Made by a program: the position numbers and the translations under genes
The notes under the pieces: model-generated
The model's database searches: none
What the model saw: the letters and a program-made list of their open reading frames with translations, nothing else
Told to the model about the DNA's origin: nothing
Part shown: piece after piece, positions 24,822 to 33,126 of the stretch
Layout of the letters: every line of letters starts with the position of its first letter
How positions within the stretch are numbered: position 1 is the first letter of the stretch
Assembly (NCBI GenBank): GCA_020852965.1
Contig: JADYZV010000099.1
Coordinates: 62,001-126,000, forward strand
Direction: 5' to 3'
Source: Pirellulaceae bacterium
GTDB lineage: Bacteria > Planctomycetota > Planctomycetia > Pirellulales > Pirellulaceae
DNA: 64,000 nt

Positions 24822-26138
24822 CATTAATAAACTGCGCAGCCGTGCAATGGCCCCCTCGGTATCGCCCTGCTGTAGCAACTCCCTACATCGTTTCAAACTC
24901 TCGATGTGCCCGATACGAAATGGCACAGCCGTTCCCGCGTCCGGCGTCTCAGGGACCAAGATTCTCGCCATGGCGTCTTGCAAATGGTCGATACCGGTTC
25001 CGTCCGTAGCACTGGTGGCGACTATGCCCCCAAATGTTTGCTGCTCAGCGCGAGACGAATTCAATGCGCGCACCACTAAATCGGGAGCCTCGGCCCCCAT
25101 CAAGTCGGCTTTGTTGCAAACGATCATACGCCGCGCTGGGGCTAATTCGAGTAGCCGTGCGTGTTCGTCCGTCCAACCTTGCTGCGCGTCAACGACCAAC
25201 AACGCTAAATCGGCTTCGATTAATCGGTTCAAGCTACGTTCGACCCCCGCTCGCTCGATGGGCTCGCTAGCCGCACGGACACCCGCCGTGTCGGTGAAAA
25301 CGACAGGCCAGCCGTCAATCGCGCTCGACCACTCGATCCAATCACGCGTCGTGCCTGGTTGGTGATGCACGATGGCTTGTCGCGTCCCAGCCAAGGCATT
25401 GAGTAGGCTGCTTTTCCCTACATTAGGTGGCCCCGCAAGCACAATTCTCCATGGTTGTGAAAGATGCAGGCCGAAGTCTGCCCATTGGAGGAGCTGTTCT
25501 AAGCCGGCCGAGGCGAGAGAGATGTTACCAGGCTCATCCGACGCGGAGCGTCGAGCCACATTCTCGATGGCCTGATGCAATGCGCCGCTGAATTGATCGA
25601 GCAGCACTGCGGCGGCACGGTCGGTAGTGGCATTCAGAAGATCCTCTTCGGCCGCTCGAGCCAGCGGGCAACTCAGGCGACTGGGCCATTGCTCCGCCGC
25701 TACCATCACGCAGCCCGCGCTCACCAAGTCGCTCAGGAGAGCTTGGCACACCGCCGCACCGCCGTGACAGTGGACCTCCACCGTGTCTGCTTTCGGTCGA
25801 GTCAGCACCACCTGCTCTAATGTGGCCCGACGCTCCGTCGTCGGCTCTCCAGCCGTATTGAATGTAGCCCGACGCTCCGCCGCCGGCTCTGCAATTGACA
25901 ATGTGGCTCGACGCTCCGCCGTCGGATTCCTTACAGGCCCCTGCCCAACCGACGCAACCTCCCAAACGCCAAATCGCAGTGAGCCAACCGCGAGCTCGGC
26001 TCCAGAGAGGCGGACAAAGCGTTCCACGCATGAGAGTGCCAGCGGCCCCGAGATGGCCAGCGTGGCAATGGCAGCCGGCACTGCGGGAGTCAACCTCGCA
26101 ACAATCGTATTCACAAAGACTCTCTGAGGATCATTCAC
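24819..26138 (-). CDS. mnmE: tRNA modification GTPase MnmE (TrmE), with repeat insertions and no C-terminal CxGK
   Basis: The GTPase core is intact: GPPNVGKSS (G1, 236-244), PGTTRD (G2, 261-266), DTAG (G3, 283-286) and NKAD (G4, 342-345). The N-terminal tetrahydrofolate-binding domain starts NTIVARLTPAVPAAIATLAISG and continues EVHCHGG. With MnmG, MnmE installs 5-(carboxymethyl)aminomethyl groups on U34 of certain tRNAs. Two oddities stand out. Residues about 71-108 are three in-frame copies of a dispersed palindrome (ERRATL each), and a fourth is at about 192-200. Also, the chain ends GAIARLRSLLM without the C(I/L/V)GK motif needed for modification in E. coli. The start is GTG at 26138, or possibly GTG at 26114. 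No mnmG lies nearby. Confidence 0.88.
   Translation of the reverse strand: MNDPQRVFVNTIVARLTPAVPAAIATLAISGPLALSCVERFVRLSGAELAVGSLRFGVWEVASVGQGPVRNPTAERRATLSIAEPAAERRATFNTAGEPTTERRATLEQVVLTRPKADTVEVHCHGGAAVCQALLSDLVSAGCVMVAAEQWPSRLSCPLARAAEEDLLNATTDRAAAVLLDQFSGALHQAIENVARRSASDEPGNISLASAGLEQLLQWADFGLHLSQPWRIVLAGPPNVGKSSLLNALAGTRQAIVHHQPGTTRDWIEWSSAIDGWPVVFTDTAGVRAASEPIERAGVERSLNRLIEADLALLVVDAQQGWTDEHARLLELAPARRMIVCNKADLMGAEAPDLVVRALNSSRAEQQTFGGIVATSATDGTGIDHLQDAMARILVPETPDAGTAVPFRIGHIESLKRCRELLQQGDTEGAIARLRSLLM
25536..25563. repeat. CCGACG palindrome inside mnmE, degenerate copy
   Basis: ATCCGACGCGGAGCGTCG then AGCCACATTC; it lacks one G of the core compared with the others. It is read in frame as NVARRSASD between the helical and GTPase parts of MnmE. 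Confidence 0.7.
25819..25930. repeat. CCGACG palindrome, three clustered copies inside mnmE
   Basis: Copies start at 25819, 25861 and 25900, so intervals are 42 and 39 bases (14 and 13 codons). Each begins AATGTRGCYCGACGCTCCG. They are read on the minus strand as ERRATL/ERRATF units. The spacers between copies differ in sequence. Confidence 0.88.
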
Positions 26139-26181
26139 CTAGTTACAATGTTACCGATCACCCATTGTATCAAGGTGGACG

Positions 26182-26213
26182 CCTACCGTCTGGCGACGGC
26201 AGCTTCGAGCTTA
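26182..26213. repeat. GTCGCCAGAC-family palindrome, copy 2
   Basis: CCTACCGTCTGGCGACGG followed by CAGCTTCGAGC lies between the start of mnmE and the end of the upstream 527-residue protein gene. It is a partial copy of the family seen at 1408-1461. Confidence 0.6.
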
Positions 26214-27794
26214 CAGTTGTGAAACGAGCGATTCGAGTGGAGTGAGCAATTGCCTTTCAACCTCGACTGCAATGGGTGCCCCGACTGGAATATCTACAGG
26301 CGTTTTCGTCGTTGCAGGTTCAGGCTGCTTCGATGCTTTAGGGGCTACTGCAGCGATGTTTTTGGGGCGACGATAGCCAAAGAAGCCGCGCTGCTTAATC
26401 AGCTCGGCAACGGCCTCAGGCACGTGCTCGACCCAAGTCGGCTCGCCAGCCTGGATCTGTCGCAGCACTTCTCGCGAAAACGTCCCTAGGTGCTGCGGAT
26501 CGTATGCATCCAATTGTTCAATACATCCCTTGTCTACCAAATAGCGATAGAGCTTGCGAATCTCGGGCGAGATCTGCAAATTGTCGACCGTCTTCAGCTC
26601 ACCGGTCTTGCTATCCAACAAGGGGTAGATGTAGAGCTTCAAATCGTTCTTGAACAATCGCCCAAACGACTCCAGGATACCGCCATCGAGGGCGGTGTAG
26701 TATTTATCGTCGAACAGCTCGACCAGACTGCCGGCACCCATCGTGATACCGATACGCTTCTTAGTGTATCGGGCCAAATAGGCAGCCAAGCGATAGTATT
26801 CAAAGTAGTCCGAAATGAGCACGGTCATTCCGCAGGCAGCCAAAACGTCGACACGCGCCAGGAAATCACGCAGGTCGATCTGACCGTTGGTTTGCAAATT
26901 GCGCATGGTAATCTCAGCCAATGAGACCACTTGATCGGCGTCGACATTCGATTCGTTATGAAATTTCTCTTGGGCCGCCCGCAGCATGTCGACATTGACG
27001 TGCGTCAAGGGACGGAAGCTACCGCGTTCTACCAGAATAGGTTTTTTGTAAAGCACTTCGGAAGGTTGGAGCACTTCGCCGCTGGCCGAAAACATAGCCG
27101 CTTTGCTCAATCCCAGTTGTACTAGTCGCAGGCTCATGACACGGTTGTCGACGTGGCGGAAGGCGATTCCCGAGAACTCGATCATGTCGATCTCGATCCG
27201 TCGCGTACTGAGGCTATCTAGCAGCGACTCGATCAATTGATCCGGTTCGTGATTGAGAAAGAACGCACCGTAGAGTAGGTTGACCCCAACGATCCCGAGC
27301 GCTTCCTGTTGCAAGGCGTTTTCGGTATCCAGCATACGGACGTGGATGATGATCTGGCTGTCCTGATCGCGTGGATGTGCTTGGAAGCGAATTCCCATCC
27401 AACCATGGCAGTCATTGGTTCCGGAAAAATTACGCGCTGACACGGTATCGGCAAAGGCGAAAAATGCCGTCGTGTCTCCACGACTATCGCGCAGCCGTTC
27501 CAAGTTGAGCGAGTGCTCTCGATCGAGCATATCTTCCAACCGCTGACGGCATACATAGCGCTCGCAATGGCCATAGATCGCATCGCTGACCGACATATCG
27601 TAGGCCGACATGCTCTTGGCGATCGTGCCAGCCGCTCCGCCCACTCGAAAGAACCAGCGTACAACCTCTTGTCCCGCACCAATTTCAGCGAACGAGCCAT
27701 AGCGCCGTGCATCGAGGTTGACTGCCAGCGCCTTGCGTTCGGTAGTAGGACGTTCGAGGGTGGTGCGCGGCGCGGTAAATAGTTCGGCTGTCAT
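26211..27794 (-). CDS. Conserved protein of unknown function (527 residues)
   Basis: It contains a well-conserved opening, RRYGSFAEIGAGQEVVRWFF and VGGAAGTIAKSMSAYDM, known from a family in planctomycetes, bacteroidetes and cyanobacteria. Some database names call it a nicotinate-nucleotide adenylyltransferase, but I see no HxGH nucleotidyltransferase motif and do not adopt that name. The middle has many conserved Asp/Arg/Glu residues (DCHGWMGIRFQAHP, VLISDYFEYYRLAAYL). No signal peptide or membrane helix is visible, so it is probably cytoplasmic. The last ~60 residues are Pro/Lys/Thr-rich and variable. It appears to be monocistronic. Confidence 0.8.
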   Translation of the reverse strand: MTAELFTAPRTTLERPTTERKALAVNLDARRYGSFAEIGAGQEVVRWFFRVGGAAGTIAKSMSAYDMSVSDAIYGHCERYVCRQRLEDMLDREHSLNLERLRDSRGDTTAFFAFADTVSARNFSGTNDCHGWMGIRFQAHPRDQDSQIIIHVRMLDTENALQQEALGIVGVNLLYGAFFLNHEPDQLIESLLDSLSTRRIEIDMIEFSGIAFRHVDNRVMSLRLVQLGLSKAAMFSASGEVLQPSEVLYKKPILVERGSFRPLTHVNVDMLRAAQEKFHNESNVDADQVVSLAEITMRNLQTNGQIDLRDFLARVDVLAACGMTVLISDYFEYYRLAAYLARYTKKRIGITMGAGSLVELFDDKYYTALDGGILESFGRLFKNDLKLYIYPLLDSKTGELKTVDNLQISPEIRKLYRYLVDKGCIEQLDAYDPQHLGTFSREVLRQIQAGEPTWVEHVPEAVAELIKQRGFFGYRRPKNIAAVAPKASKQPEPATTKTPVDIPVGAPIAVEVERQLLTPLESLVSQL

Positions 27795-28078
27795 CGGCTA
27801 ACCTGTGTGGGACCTAGGAATCTAATTCGACCTAGGTTTATGCCCTACACAATTTGCACAAGTTGGATAAATGCTGACGATTATCCATAAATCCCTGACC
27901 GCCACCCCGCATAATCGGCTCTTGCGTTAAAGCCCATCCCGCTGGTGCCGATTTTCCCACGAAACCCGCGACACGGAAGCAACGACCCGCATCGTCGCCG
28001 AAAGTCGCTGACCGCTCCGCCGGTCGGTAGATCAAATATTCAGTCGCTCAATATCAATAATTATTTGGTTACCGACCG

Positions 28079-28429
28079 CTATGCCTTCTTCTTGGCGGCT
28101 TTCTTTTTTGCAGTTGTCTTTTTTGCGGTTCCCTTCACGGCCGTTTTTTTGCTATCGGACTTGGCCGCAACTTTTACGCTCGCCCCTTTCTTCTTCGTCC
28201 CCTTGGCGACAATCGACACTACCGTCGTTGCCGTCCTGCCCTTGCTGGCCGACTTCTTGTCTTTGCTGGATGCCTCGGCAGAGCCTTTGGCGGAAACTTT
28301 TCCTGAACCCTTGACTGCAGTCTTGCTAGTCGCGTTGGCAGCCGGCGCCGCCTTACGCTTCTTGCCACCAAAGGCAGTATTCCAACCAGACGCATAAGCG
28401 CTGTTTGACCCAACTCGAGTAATTGTCAT
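28079..28429 (-). CDS. Histone H1-like Lys/Ala-rich protein
   Basis: This protein of 116 residues has an ordered N-terminus (MTITRVGSNSAYASGWNTAF) followed by a Lys/Ala/Ser/Thr tail with repeated AAKK and TAKK units, ending KKTTAKKKAAKKKA. Such tails resemble eukaryotic H1 C-termini and the HctA/AlgP type of bacterial proteins that bind DNA nonspecifically. The conserved N-terminus is typical of a planctomycete group. Nucleoid binding is inferred from composition. Confidence 0.8.
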   Translation of the reverse strand: MTITRVGSNSAYASGWNTAFGGKKRKAAPAANATSKTAVKGSGKVSAKGSAEASSKDKKSASKGRTATTVVSIVAKGTKKKGASVKVAAKSDSKKTAVKGTAKKTTAKKKAAKKKA

Positions 28430-28693
28430 GACCGAAACCTCAATACAAAAAAAGTGTCTTGCGTAGTGAAATGTAAGTAGAGTGTGGGGGCGTCGCCCGC
28501 GCGCAGAGGAACAAGCTATAGCCTAATGCCTTAATGGTCAAGCGACAATGCAAAAGTCACTCGATCGTCGCTGATCGCTCCGCCGATCCGTTGCTGCTCT
28601 CGCAGCTCAGCTATGCAGCGCTCTTCAGCTTTACCGACACATGCGATTTAGATTTCGCCAAGCACTTGGACTAACGAGACGATCTACGACTAT

Positions 28694-29551
28694 CTAAAGC
28701 CGGCAATTGTTGATCGCGGTTTCCAAGATGGCCGAAGCTCCGACCGACTCGAGGCGTTCCATCGTGGCGATAACATCCTTGCGTTTGACCATGACGCGCA
28801 CTGCGCACCATTCAGAACTCTCGAGCGCGCTGACTGTGGGAGAATTGAACCCCGGAGTAATTTGCTCCGCCAGCGATAGTTTGTCGCGTGCAATGTTATA
28901 TTCGAGCAACGAATAGTCGCGGGCGATGACCACACCCTCCAAACGTCGCGCGATCCGCTCGGCCATCTCGGAATCGCGGCATTTGCGCGAATTCTGGATC
29001 AAGACCGTCTCATAGTGCCCCAAGTCGGTCAACACGCGCAAACGGTTGGCGGCCAGCGTACTGCCGGTCTCGACCAAGTCGACGATGGCGTCAGCCACCC
29101 CCAGCGAAATCATGATCTCGACCGAACCGCTCAGTTCGACCAAATGTGCATCGGCTTGGTGCTCAGCCAAGTACTTGCGGGTCACATGCGGAAAGCTGGT
29201 TGCCACGCGTTTGCCATCGAGCTGCTCCCCTTTCGTGATCGCGCTCTCCTCGGGTACACACAGACTCAACCGGCAATGCCCCACTCCGAGCGGCATGCGG
29301 ATCGCCACGTCAGCACCGCTTTCGTCGACCAAGTCGCTACCGGAAATACCTAAGTCGATCGCACCTTCGCTACACAGCACGGGGATATCGTCCGTACGCA
29401 AGAAGATCACATCGATGGGCAAATGCTTCACCAACGCAAACAGCGTTCGCTCTTGGCGACGAAATTGCAAACCAGCTTGGTGGAGCAATTCCGTTGCCAT
29501 TTCGCTCAGGCGACCTTTGCTAGGAATCCCAATTCTCAAATTCTCTGTCAT
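28694..29551 (-). CDS. hisG: ATP phosphoribosyltransferase HisG (long form)
   Basis: Starting MTENLRIGIPSKGRLSEMA, the 285-residue enzyme has ISGSDLVDES, the phosphoribosyl-binding GVADAIVDLVETGSTLAAN block, and a C-terminal ACT-like regulatory domain (ISLAEQ.../SALESSEWCAVRVMVKRKDV) present only in the long form. It joins ATP and PRPP, the first step of histidine synthesis, and is usually feedback-inhibited by histidine through that domain. Its ATG overlaps the hisE stop by 4 bases, so hisE and hisG are co-translated. Confidence 0.95.
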   Translation of the reverse strand: MTENLRIGIPSKGRLSEMATELLHQAGLQFRRQERTLFALVKHLPIDVIFLRTDDIPVLCSEGAIDLGISGSDLVDESGADVAIRMPLGVGHCRLSLCVPEESAITKGEQLDGKRVATSFPHVTRKYLAEHQADAHLVELSGSVEIMISLGVADAIVDLVETGSTLAANRLRVLTDLGHYETVLIQNSRKCRDSEMAERIARRLEGVVIARDYSLLEYNIARDKLSLAEQITPGFNSPTVSALESSEWCAVRVMVKRKDVIATMERLESVGASAILETAINNCRL

Positions 29552-29913
29552 GACTGGCTCTGGCCTCGTTGGCGTTTTTCTTCTAATCCGGACGTTCCCT
29601 CGCGTCGCGCTAATTCAGCGCGTAGTTGTTCCAACGTAATGCCGCGACTCCCCAGTAGGACCCACAAATGGTAGATCAAATCGCAGGCTTCGTAGATTAG
29701 GTGGTCATGCGACTGGCTCGAATCTCGCTCGACCTGCTCGGCCGCCTCGACCACTTCGGCCGCCTCTTCAACGATCTTAGCCCCCATCTTGGCCACGCCC
29801 CCCTCGATCAACTTGGTGGTGTACGAACCGGCGGGCATGTCTTTTGCGCGTTGATGAATCTCAGCCATTAGTCGCTCGAGCACATCGTCGCTGGGAAGTA
29901 AAGAGTCGGACAA
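29548..29913 (-). CDS. hisE: Phosphoribosyl-ATP pyrophosphatase HisE
   Basis: The protein contains KLIEGGVAKMGAKIVEEAAEVVEAA, the metal-binding helix with the EExxE pattern, and DLIYHLWVLL. It removes pyrophosphate from phosphoribosyl-ATP, step two of histidine synthesis. I start it at a TTG at 29913 (121 residues, LSDSLLPSDDVLERLMAEI), preceded by AGGA seven bases upstream. The longer frame from 30009 runs through a palindromic repeat and adds about 32 unlikely residues. It is followed by hisG with a 4-base overlap, an arrangement in which step-two and step-one enzymes are made together. Confidence 0.9.
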   Translation of the reverse strand: MSDSLLPSDDVLERLMAEIHQRAKDMPAGSYTTKLIEGGVAKMGAKIVEEAAEVVEAAEQVERDSSQSHDHLIYEACDLIYHLWVLLGSRGITLEQLRAELARREGTSGLEEKRQRGQSQS

Positions 29914-29970
29914 GCTTGTTTCCTGTAGGGCTGTGGGGCGGGGTGCAGTTAAGGTAAAGTAGCAAAGTAT

Positions 29971-30013
29971 CTCGGTGGTCCACCACCGAGACCCACGGTG
30001 GTCCTCCACCGTG
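29971..30013. repeat. CGGTGGTCC-family repeat, two palindromes, copy 3
   Basis: CTCGGTGGTCCACCACCGAG (29971-29990) and CACGGTGGTCCTCCACCGTG (29994-30013) are adjacent near-perfect palindromes. They lie between the divergent hisE and miaA genes. Confidence 0.8.
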
Positions 30014-30080
30014 CTACCCAGAGTTCATACCCTAAAAAACGTCAAACGGCAATTCCCCACGAGAATCAGCCCCACCAACT

Positions 30081-31100
30081 ATGATCCCCAACGCGGCCGC
30101 CGAAAACTTCACTCACTGGATTCATCCCCCGCTTCGGCAGGCTTGGTATCTAACTGGTCCGACTTCGAGCGGCAAAACGACGTTGGCCATTGCGGTCGCC
30201 GAACGATTGGGGGCCGAAATCATCTCGCTCGATTCCATGGCGATCTATCGTGGAATGGACATCGGAACGGCCAAGCCGACCCGCGAACAGCGCGCCCAAG
30301 TGCCCCATCACCTGCTGGATGTAGTCGAACCGACTGAGCCATTCAGCGTTTCGAGCTACGTATTAGCTGCGCACGCAGTTGCCGAAGATATCCGCGCTCG
30401 AGGCAAGCGAGTGCTGGTGTGTGGCGGAACGCCGCTTTATCTGAAGAGCCTCATACGCGGGCTGTTTCTCGGTCCGCAGGCCGATTGGGAATTCCGCTCC
30501 GCCATCGAGAGCTATCTGGCCGACCACGGCGGCCATGCGCTCCGAGAACGGTTGTCGCAAGTTGATCCGTTGCTGGCTCACAAGATACACCCGCACGACC
30601 ATCGCCGGATGATTCGAGCCCTAGAAGTCGCCAAAGTCACTGGGCAGCCCCTAAGCCACTGGCAAGAACAATTTGAAACTCCGGCCGACCCCATCGATTT
30701 CCCCGTTGCCGTGCTGCGTCTTGATCGAGCTTGGTTGCATCAACGCATCAATCAACGCGTCGAAGCCATGTTGACTGGCGGGCTGGTCGATGAAGTCAGC
30801 GGCTTGCTCGCTCAGCATGGGCAGCTTGGTCGTACCGCCGCCCAAGCCGTCGGCTATCGCGAAGTCATCGATCACTTGAACGCAAAGACAACGCTAGCGG
30901 AAACTACGGTGCTAATCCAAGCCCACACGCGTCAGTTCGCTCGCCGGCAGGAGATCTGGTTCCGTGGCTTAAAAGAACTGATACCGGTCGAAGTCACTCC
31001 CGAAAGCCCAATCGACGATCTCGCGGATAGCATAGTCAACATCTTCACAGCACAGGCAGCGTCGCGTGATGAAGCGGGAAGGCAGGCTGATGGGACCTGA
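30081..31100 (+). CDS. miaA: tRNA dimethylallyltransferase MiaA
   Basis: The 339-residue protein has the P-loop TGPTSSGKTTLA, then ISLDSMAIYRGMDIGTAKPT, VPHHLLDVVEPTEPFSV and the C-terminal RQFARRQEIWFRG. It transfers a dimethylallyl group to A37 of tRNAs reading UNN codons. The length is normal. It is the first gene of a plus-strand run (miaA, plsC, NTF2-like, DUF2461) and overlaps the next start. Together with mnmE at 25-26 kb this puts two anticodon-loop modification genes within 6 kb, though on opposite strands. Confidence 0.95.
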   Translation: MIPNAAAENFTHWIHPPLRQAWYLTGPTSSGKTTLAIAVAERLGAEIISLDSMAIYRGMDIGTAKPTREQRAQVPHHLLDVVEPTEPFSVSSYVLAAHAVAEDIRARGKRVLVCGGTPLYLKSLIRGLFLGPQADWEFRSAIESYLADHGGHALRERLSQVDPLLAHKIHPHDHRRMIRALEVAKVTGQPLSHWQEQFETPADPIDFPVAVLRLDRAWLHQRINQRVEAMLTGGLVDEVSGLLAQHGQLGRTAAQAVGYREVIDHLNAKTTLAETTVLIQAHTRQFARRQEIWFRGLKELIPVEVTPESPIDDLADSIVNIFTAQAASRDEAGRQADGT

Positions 31101-31878
31101 TCAGCGCGCGATAATGTGGTTGCTGGGGCTGGGAATCGTTGCCTGCGTCTATTTCTGGCGGTTGTATCGAGCCAGCGACTACAGCACTTGGGAAAGCTGT
31201 TTGTACTTGCCGACCTATGTTATGGGGAGGCTATTGTGGCGCGTTCACTTCACGAATGAAGCTCCTGCCGCCTTGCACAGCGGTGGAGTGCTAGTCGCGA
31301 ATCATCGGAGCAGCGTCGATCCCTTCTTCGTCCAGCTCGCAGCACGTCGCCGCGTACACTGGATGGTGGCCAAGGAGTACTGCCAGCATTTCGCCTTTGG
31401 CCCTCTGTTGAGGGCTCTGCAAGTCATCCCGACCAACCGCAGCGGAATGGACACCGCCTCGACCAAAGCCGCCCTACGCATCACCCAAGCAGGCCGACTG
31501 GTGGGCATGTTCCCCGAAGGGCGTATCAATCAGACCTCTGCCCCCTTGCTCCCACTGCGCAGTGGAGCCGCGCTGGTGGCCATTCGCTCCAATGTACCGC
31601 TGATTCCGTTGTGGATCGTCGGCAGCCCGTTGGGAGACTCCGTGTGGAGTCCGCTGTTCATGCCCGCTCATGTCCAGATTACCTTTGGCCAGCCTATTTG
31701 GCCCAATTCCATCGAACATCAGCCGCAAGATAAAAATAGCAACTCAAGCAAGTCGGGCGTGCTGGCCGACAGCGATGCGCTCATTATACAATGGGGCCAA
31801 CAAATTTTGACGCTCGCCGATTGCGCGGGCCGCCCCATCGAGTTGACCTCACAGAGAAAACGCCGGAACCAAACATGA
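31090..31878 (+). CDS. 1-acyl-sn-glycerol-3-phosphate acyltransferase (PlsC family), second copy
   Basis: The H-x4-D motif is present as NHRSSVDPFF, and the Gly-rich acyl-glycerol site as FPEGRINQTSAP. An N-terminal hydrophobic segment (IMWLLGLGIVACVYFW) could anchor it to the inner membrane. I choose the ATG at 31090 (GGAAGG and AGG upstream), which overlaps the miaA stop by 11 bases; an ATG at 31066 is the alternative. The function is acyl transfer to lysophosphatidic acid or a relative. It overlaps the next gene by 4 bases. It is distinct from the copy at 688-1380, and the two may use different acyl chains. Confidence 0.88.
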   Translation: MGPDQRAIMWLLGLGIVACVYFWRLYRASDYSTWESCLYLPTYVMGRLLWRVHFTNEAPAALHSGGVLVANHRSSVDPFFVQLAARRRVHWMVAKEYCQHFAFGPLLRALQVIPTNRSGMDTASTKAALRITQAGRLVGMFPEGRINQTSAPLLPLRSGAALVAIRSNVPLIPLWIVGSPLGDSVWSPLFMPAHVQITFGQPIWPNSIEHQPQDKNSNSSKSGVLADSDALIIQWGQQILTLADCAGRPIELTSQRKRRNQT

Positions 31879-32270
31879 GCGATCAAGACACCCTGATAAA
31901 TCTGACCCGCTGCCTATTGGAGAGTATCGTCCATGGAGACTGGGAGGCGTACAATAACCTGTGCGATCCCACTTTGACTTGTTTTGAGCCCGAAGCCAAA
32001 GGCTGTCTGGTCGAAGGGATGGATTTCCATCAGTTCTACTTTGACATGGAACGCCCGAAGGGTGGCAAGCCGCCGCAGGTGCAAACCACTCTCGCCAGCC
32101 CCCATGTGCGCATGATGGGCCAGGATGCCGCCATCGTCAATTACGTTCGCTTGACACAAGTTATCGACTCCAATGGCATCCCACAGACGCGTTCTGCTGA
32201 AGAGACCCGCGTGTGGCACAAGCAGAGCGATCAGTGGAAGCTAGTCCACGTTCACCGCTCCCCCTTGTAG
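31875..32270 (+). CDS. NTF2-like protein with CaMKII association-type domain (PF08332-like)
   Basis: From the ATG at 31875 (131 residues), the chain has the cone-shaped NTF2-like fold signature: an N-terminal helical pair (TRCLLESIVHGDWEAYNNLCD), PTLTCFEPEAKGCLVEGMDFHQFYF, and the C-terminal strands ETRVWHKQSDQWKLVHVHRS. These match the calcium/calmodulin-dependent kinase II association domain, common in bacteria as stand-alone proteins of unclear role. The start overlaps the acyltransferase stop by 4 bases (ATGA). The gene's stop codon lies at the first base of a repeat copy. Confidence 0.85.
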   Translation: MSDQDTLINLTRCLLESIVHGDWEAYNNLCDPTLTCFEPEAKGCLVEGMDFHQFYFDMERPKGGKPPQVQTTLASPHVRMMGQDAAIVNYVRLTQVIDSNGIPQTRSAEETRVWHKQSDQWKLVHVHRSPL

Positions 32271-32290
32271 TGGACGAGGTTACGAGTCCC
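32268..32290. repeat. GTGGACGAGG-family repeat, copy 2 (half element)
   Basis: TAGTGGACGAGGTTACGAGT then CCC, with no inverted right arm. Its first three bases supply the stop codon of the NTF2-like gene. Confidence 0.7.
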
Positions 32291-32330
32291 CGAAGTAATT
32301 TCTAATTTTACATCTACATCGAGGCCCCCC

Positions 32331-33026
32331 ATGCCCACTAGCGGGTTTGAAGGCTTTCCTGCGGACACGCTCCATTTCCTCGAAGAGCTCCAGGAAAACA
32401 ACAACCGAGACTGGTTTAACGCGCACAAGACGCGATACGAACAGAGTGTCCTCGCACCCGCTCTGGAACTTATCACCGCGTTGCAGAAGCCGCTGGCCAA
32501 AGTTGCGCCGCTGCTGCGAGTTGAACCGAAACGGATGGGGGGCTCATTGATGCGGATCTACAAAGACACTCGCTTCTCCAAAGACAAAACGCCCTACAAA
32601 ACCAATGTCGGCATCCAATTCCGACATCAACGCGGCGGTGATGTTCACGCTCCAGGCGTCTACCTGCACGTATCACCGGCGGAGTGTTTTTTAGGTGTCG
32701 GAACGTGGCGACCACCTTCGGACGCGTTGCGCAGAATCCGCGACTACATCATATCCCATGAAACGACTTGGATAAAACTGCTCAAGCAAAAGAAATTCAA
32801 CGCCGCGTTCACAATGCACGAAGACCGCCTCAAATCGACACCGCGCGGCTATGACAAACATCATCCGCTGATCGACGAACTCAGACAGCAGAGCTTCATC
32901 GGCATGGCATCGCTCACTCGGAAGCAGATCCAAAGCCGGGGATTGGTCGAGCTGATTCCGAAACTAATCAGCGCCGGCAACCCGCTGATGGTCGCCCTGT
33001 GTGAAGCCCTTGAACAGCCCTGTTAG
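32331..33026 (+). CDS. DUF2461 family protein (TIGR02453-type)
   Basis: The 231-residue protein starts with GFPADTLHFLEELQENNNRD and continues WFNAHKTRYEQ, RIYKDTRFSKDKTPYKTN and GVYLHVSPAECFLGVGTW, the signature blocks of DUF2461. Members are cytoplasmic, widespread and of unknown reaction. It follows the NTF2-like gene by 60 bases in the same direction. Confidence 0.88.
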   Translation: MPTSGFEGFPADTLHFLEELQENNNRDWFNAHKTRYEQSVLAPALELITALQKPLAKVAPLLRVEPKRMGGSLMRIYKDTRFSKDKTPYKTNVGIQFRHQRGGDVHAPGVYLHVSPAECFLGVGTWRPPSDALRRIRDYIISHETTWIKLLKQKKFNAAFTMHEDRLKSTPRGYDKHHPLIDELRQQSFIGMASLTRKQIQSRGLVELIPKLISAGNPLMVALCEALEQPC

Positions 33027-33029
33027 AAC

Positions 33030-33101
33030 GTAGCTACTGTCGCCAGACGGTAGAGGCAAAAGCATCAAGTAGTAAGTCCACCGCTTGGCAGCGGTGGCTA
33101 C
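33030..33101. repeat. GTCGCCAGAC-family repeats, copy 3
   Basis: GTAGCTACTGTCGCCAGACG at 33030 and GTCCACCGCTTGGCAGCGGTGG at 33076 are two related palindromes. They fill the 100-base gap between two convergent genes. Confidence 0.65.
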
Positions 33102-33126
33102 GATAAACGGAAGTACCAAACAATGG

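Noticed and set aside
24142-25930. CRISPR array in the repeat-bearing region.
   Set aside because: Copies lie inside coding genes at irregular gaps without spacers of constant length, and no cas gene is present.
29914-30009. Longer N-terminus for HisE.
   Set aside because: It reads through a palindromic repeat; a TTG at 29913 with a ribosome binding site matches the family length.
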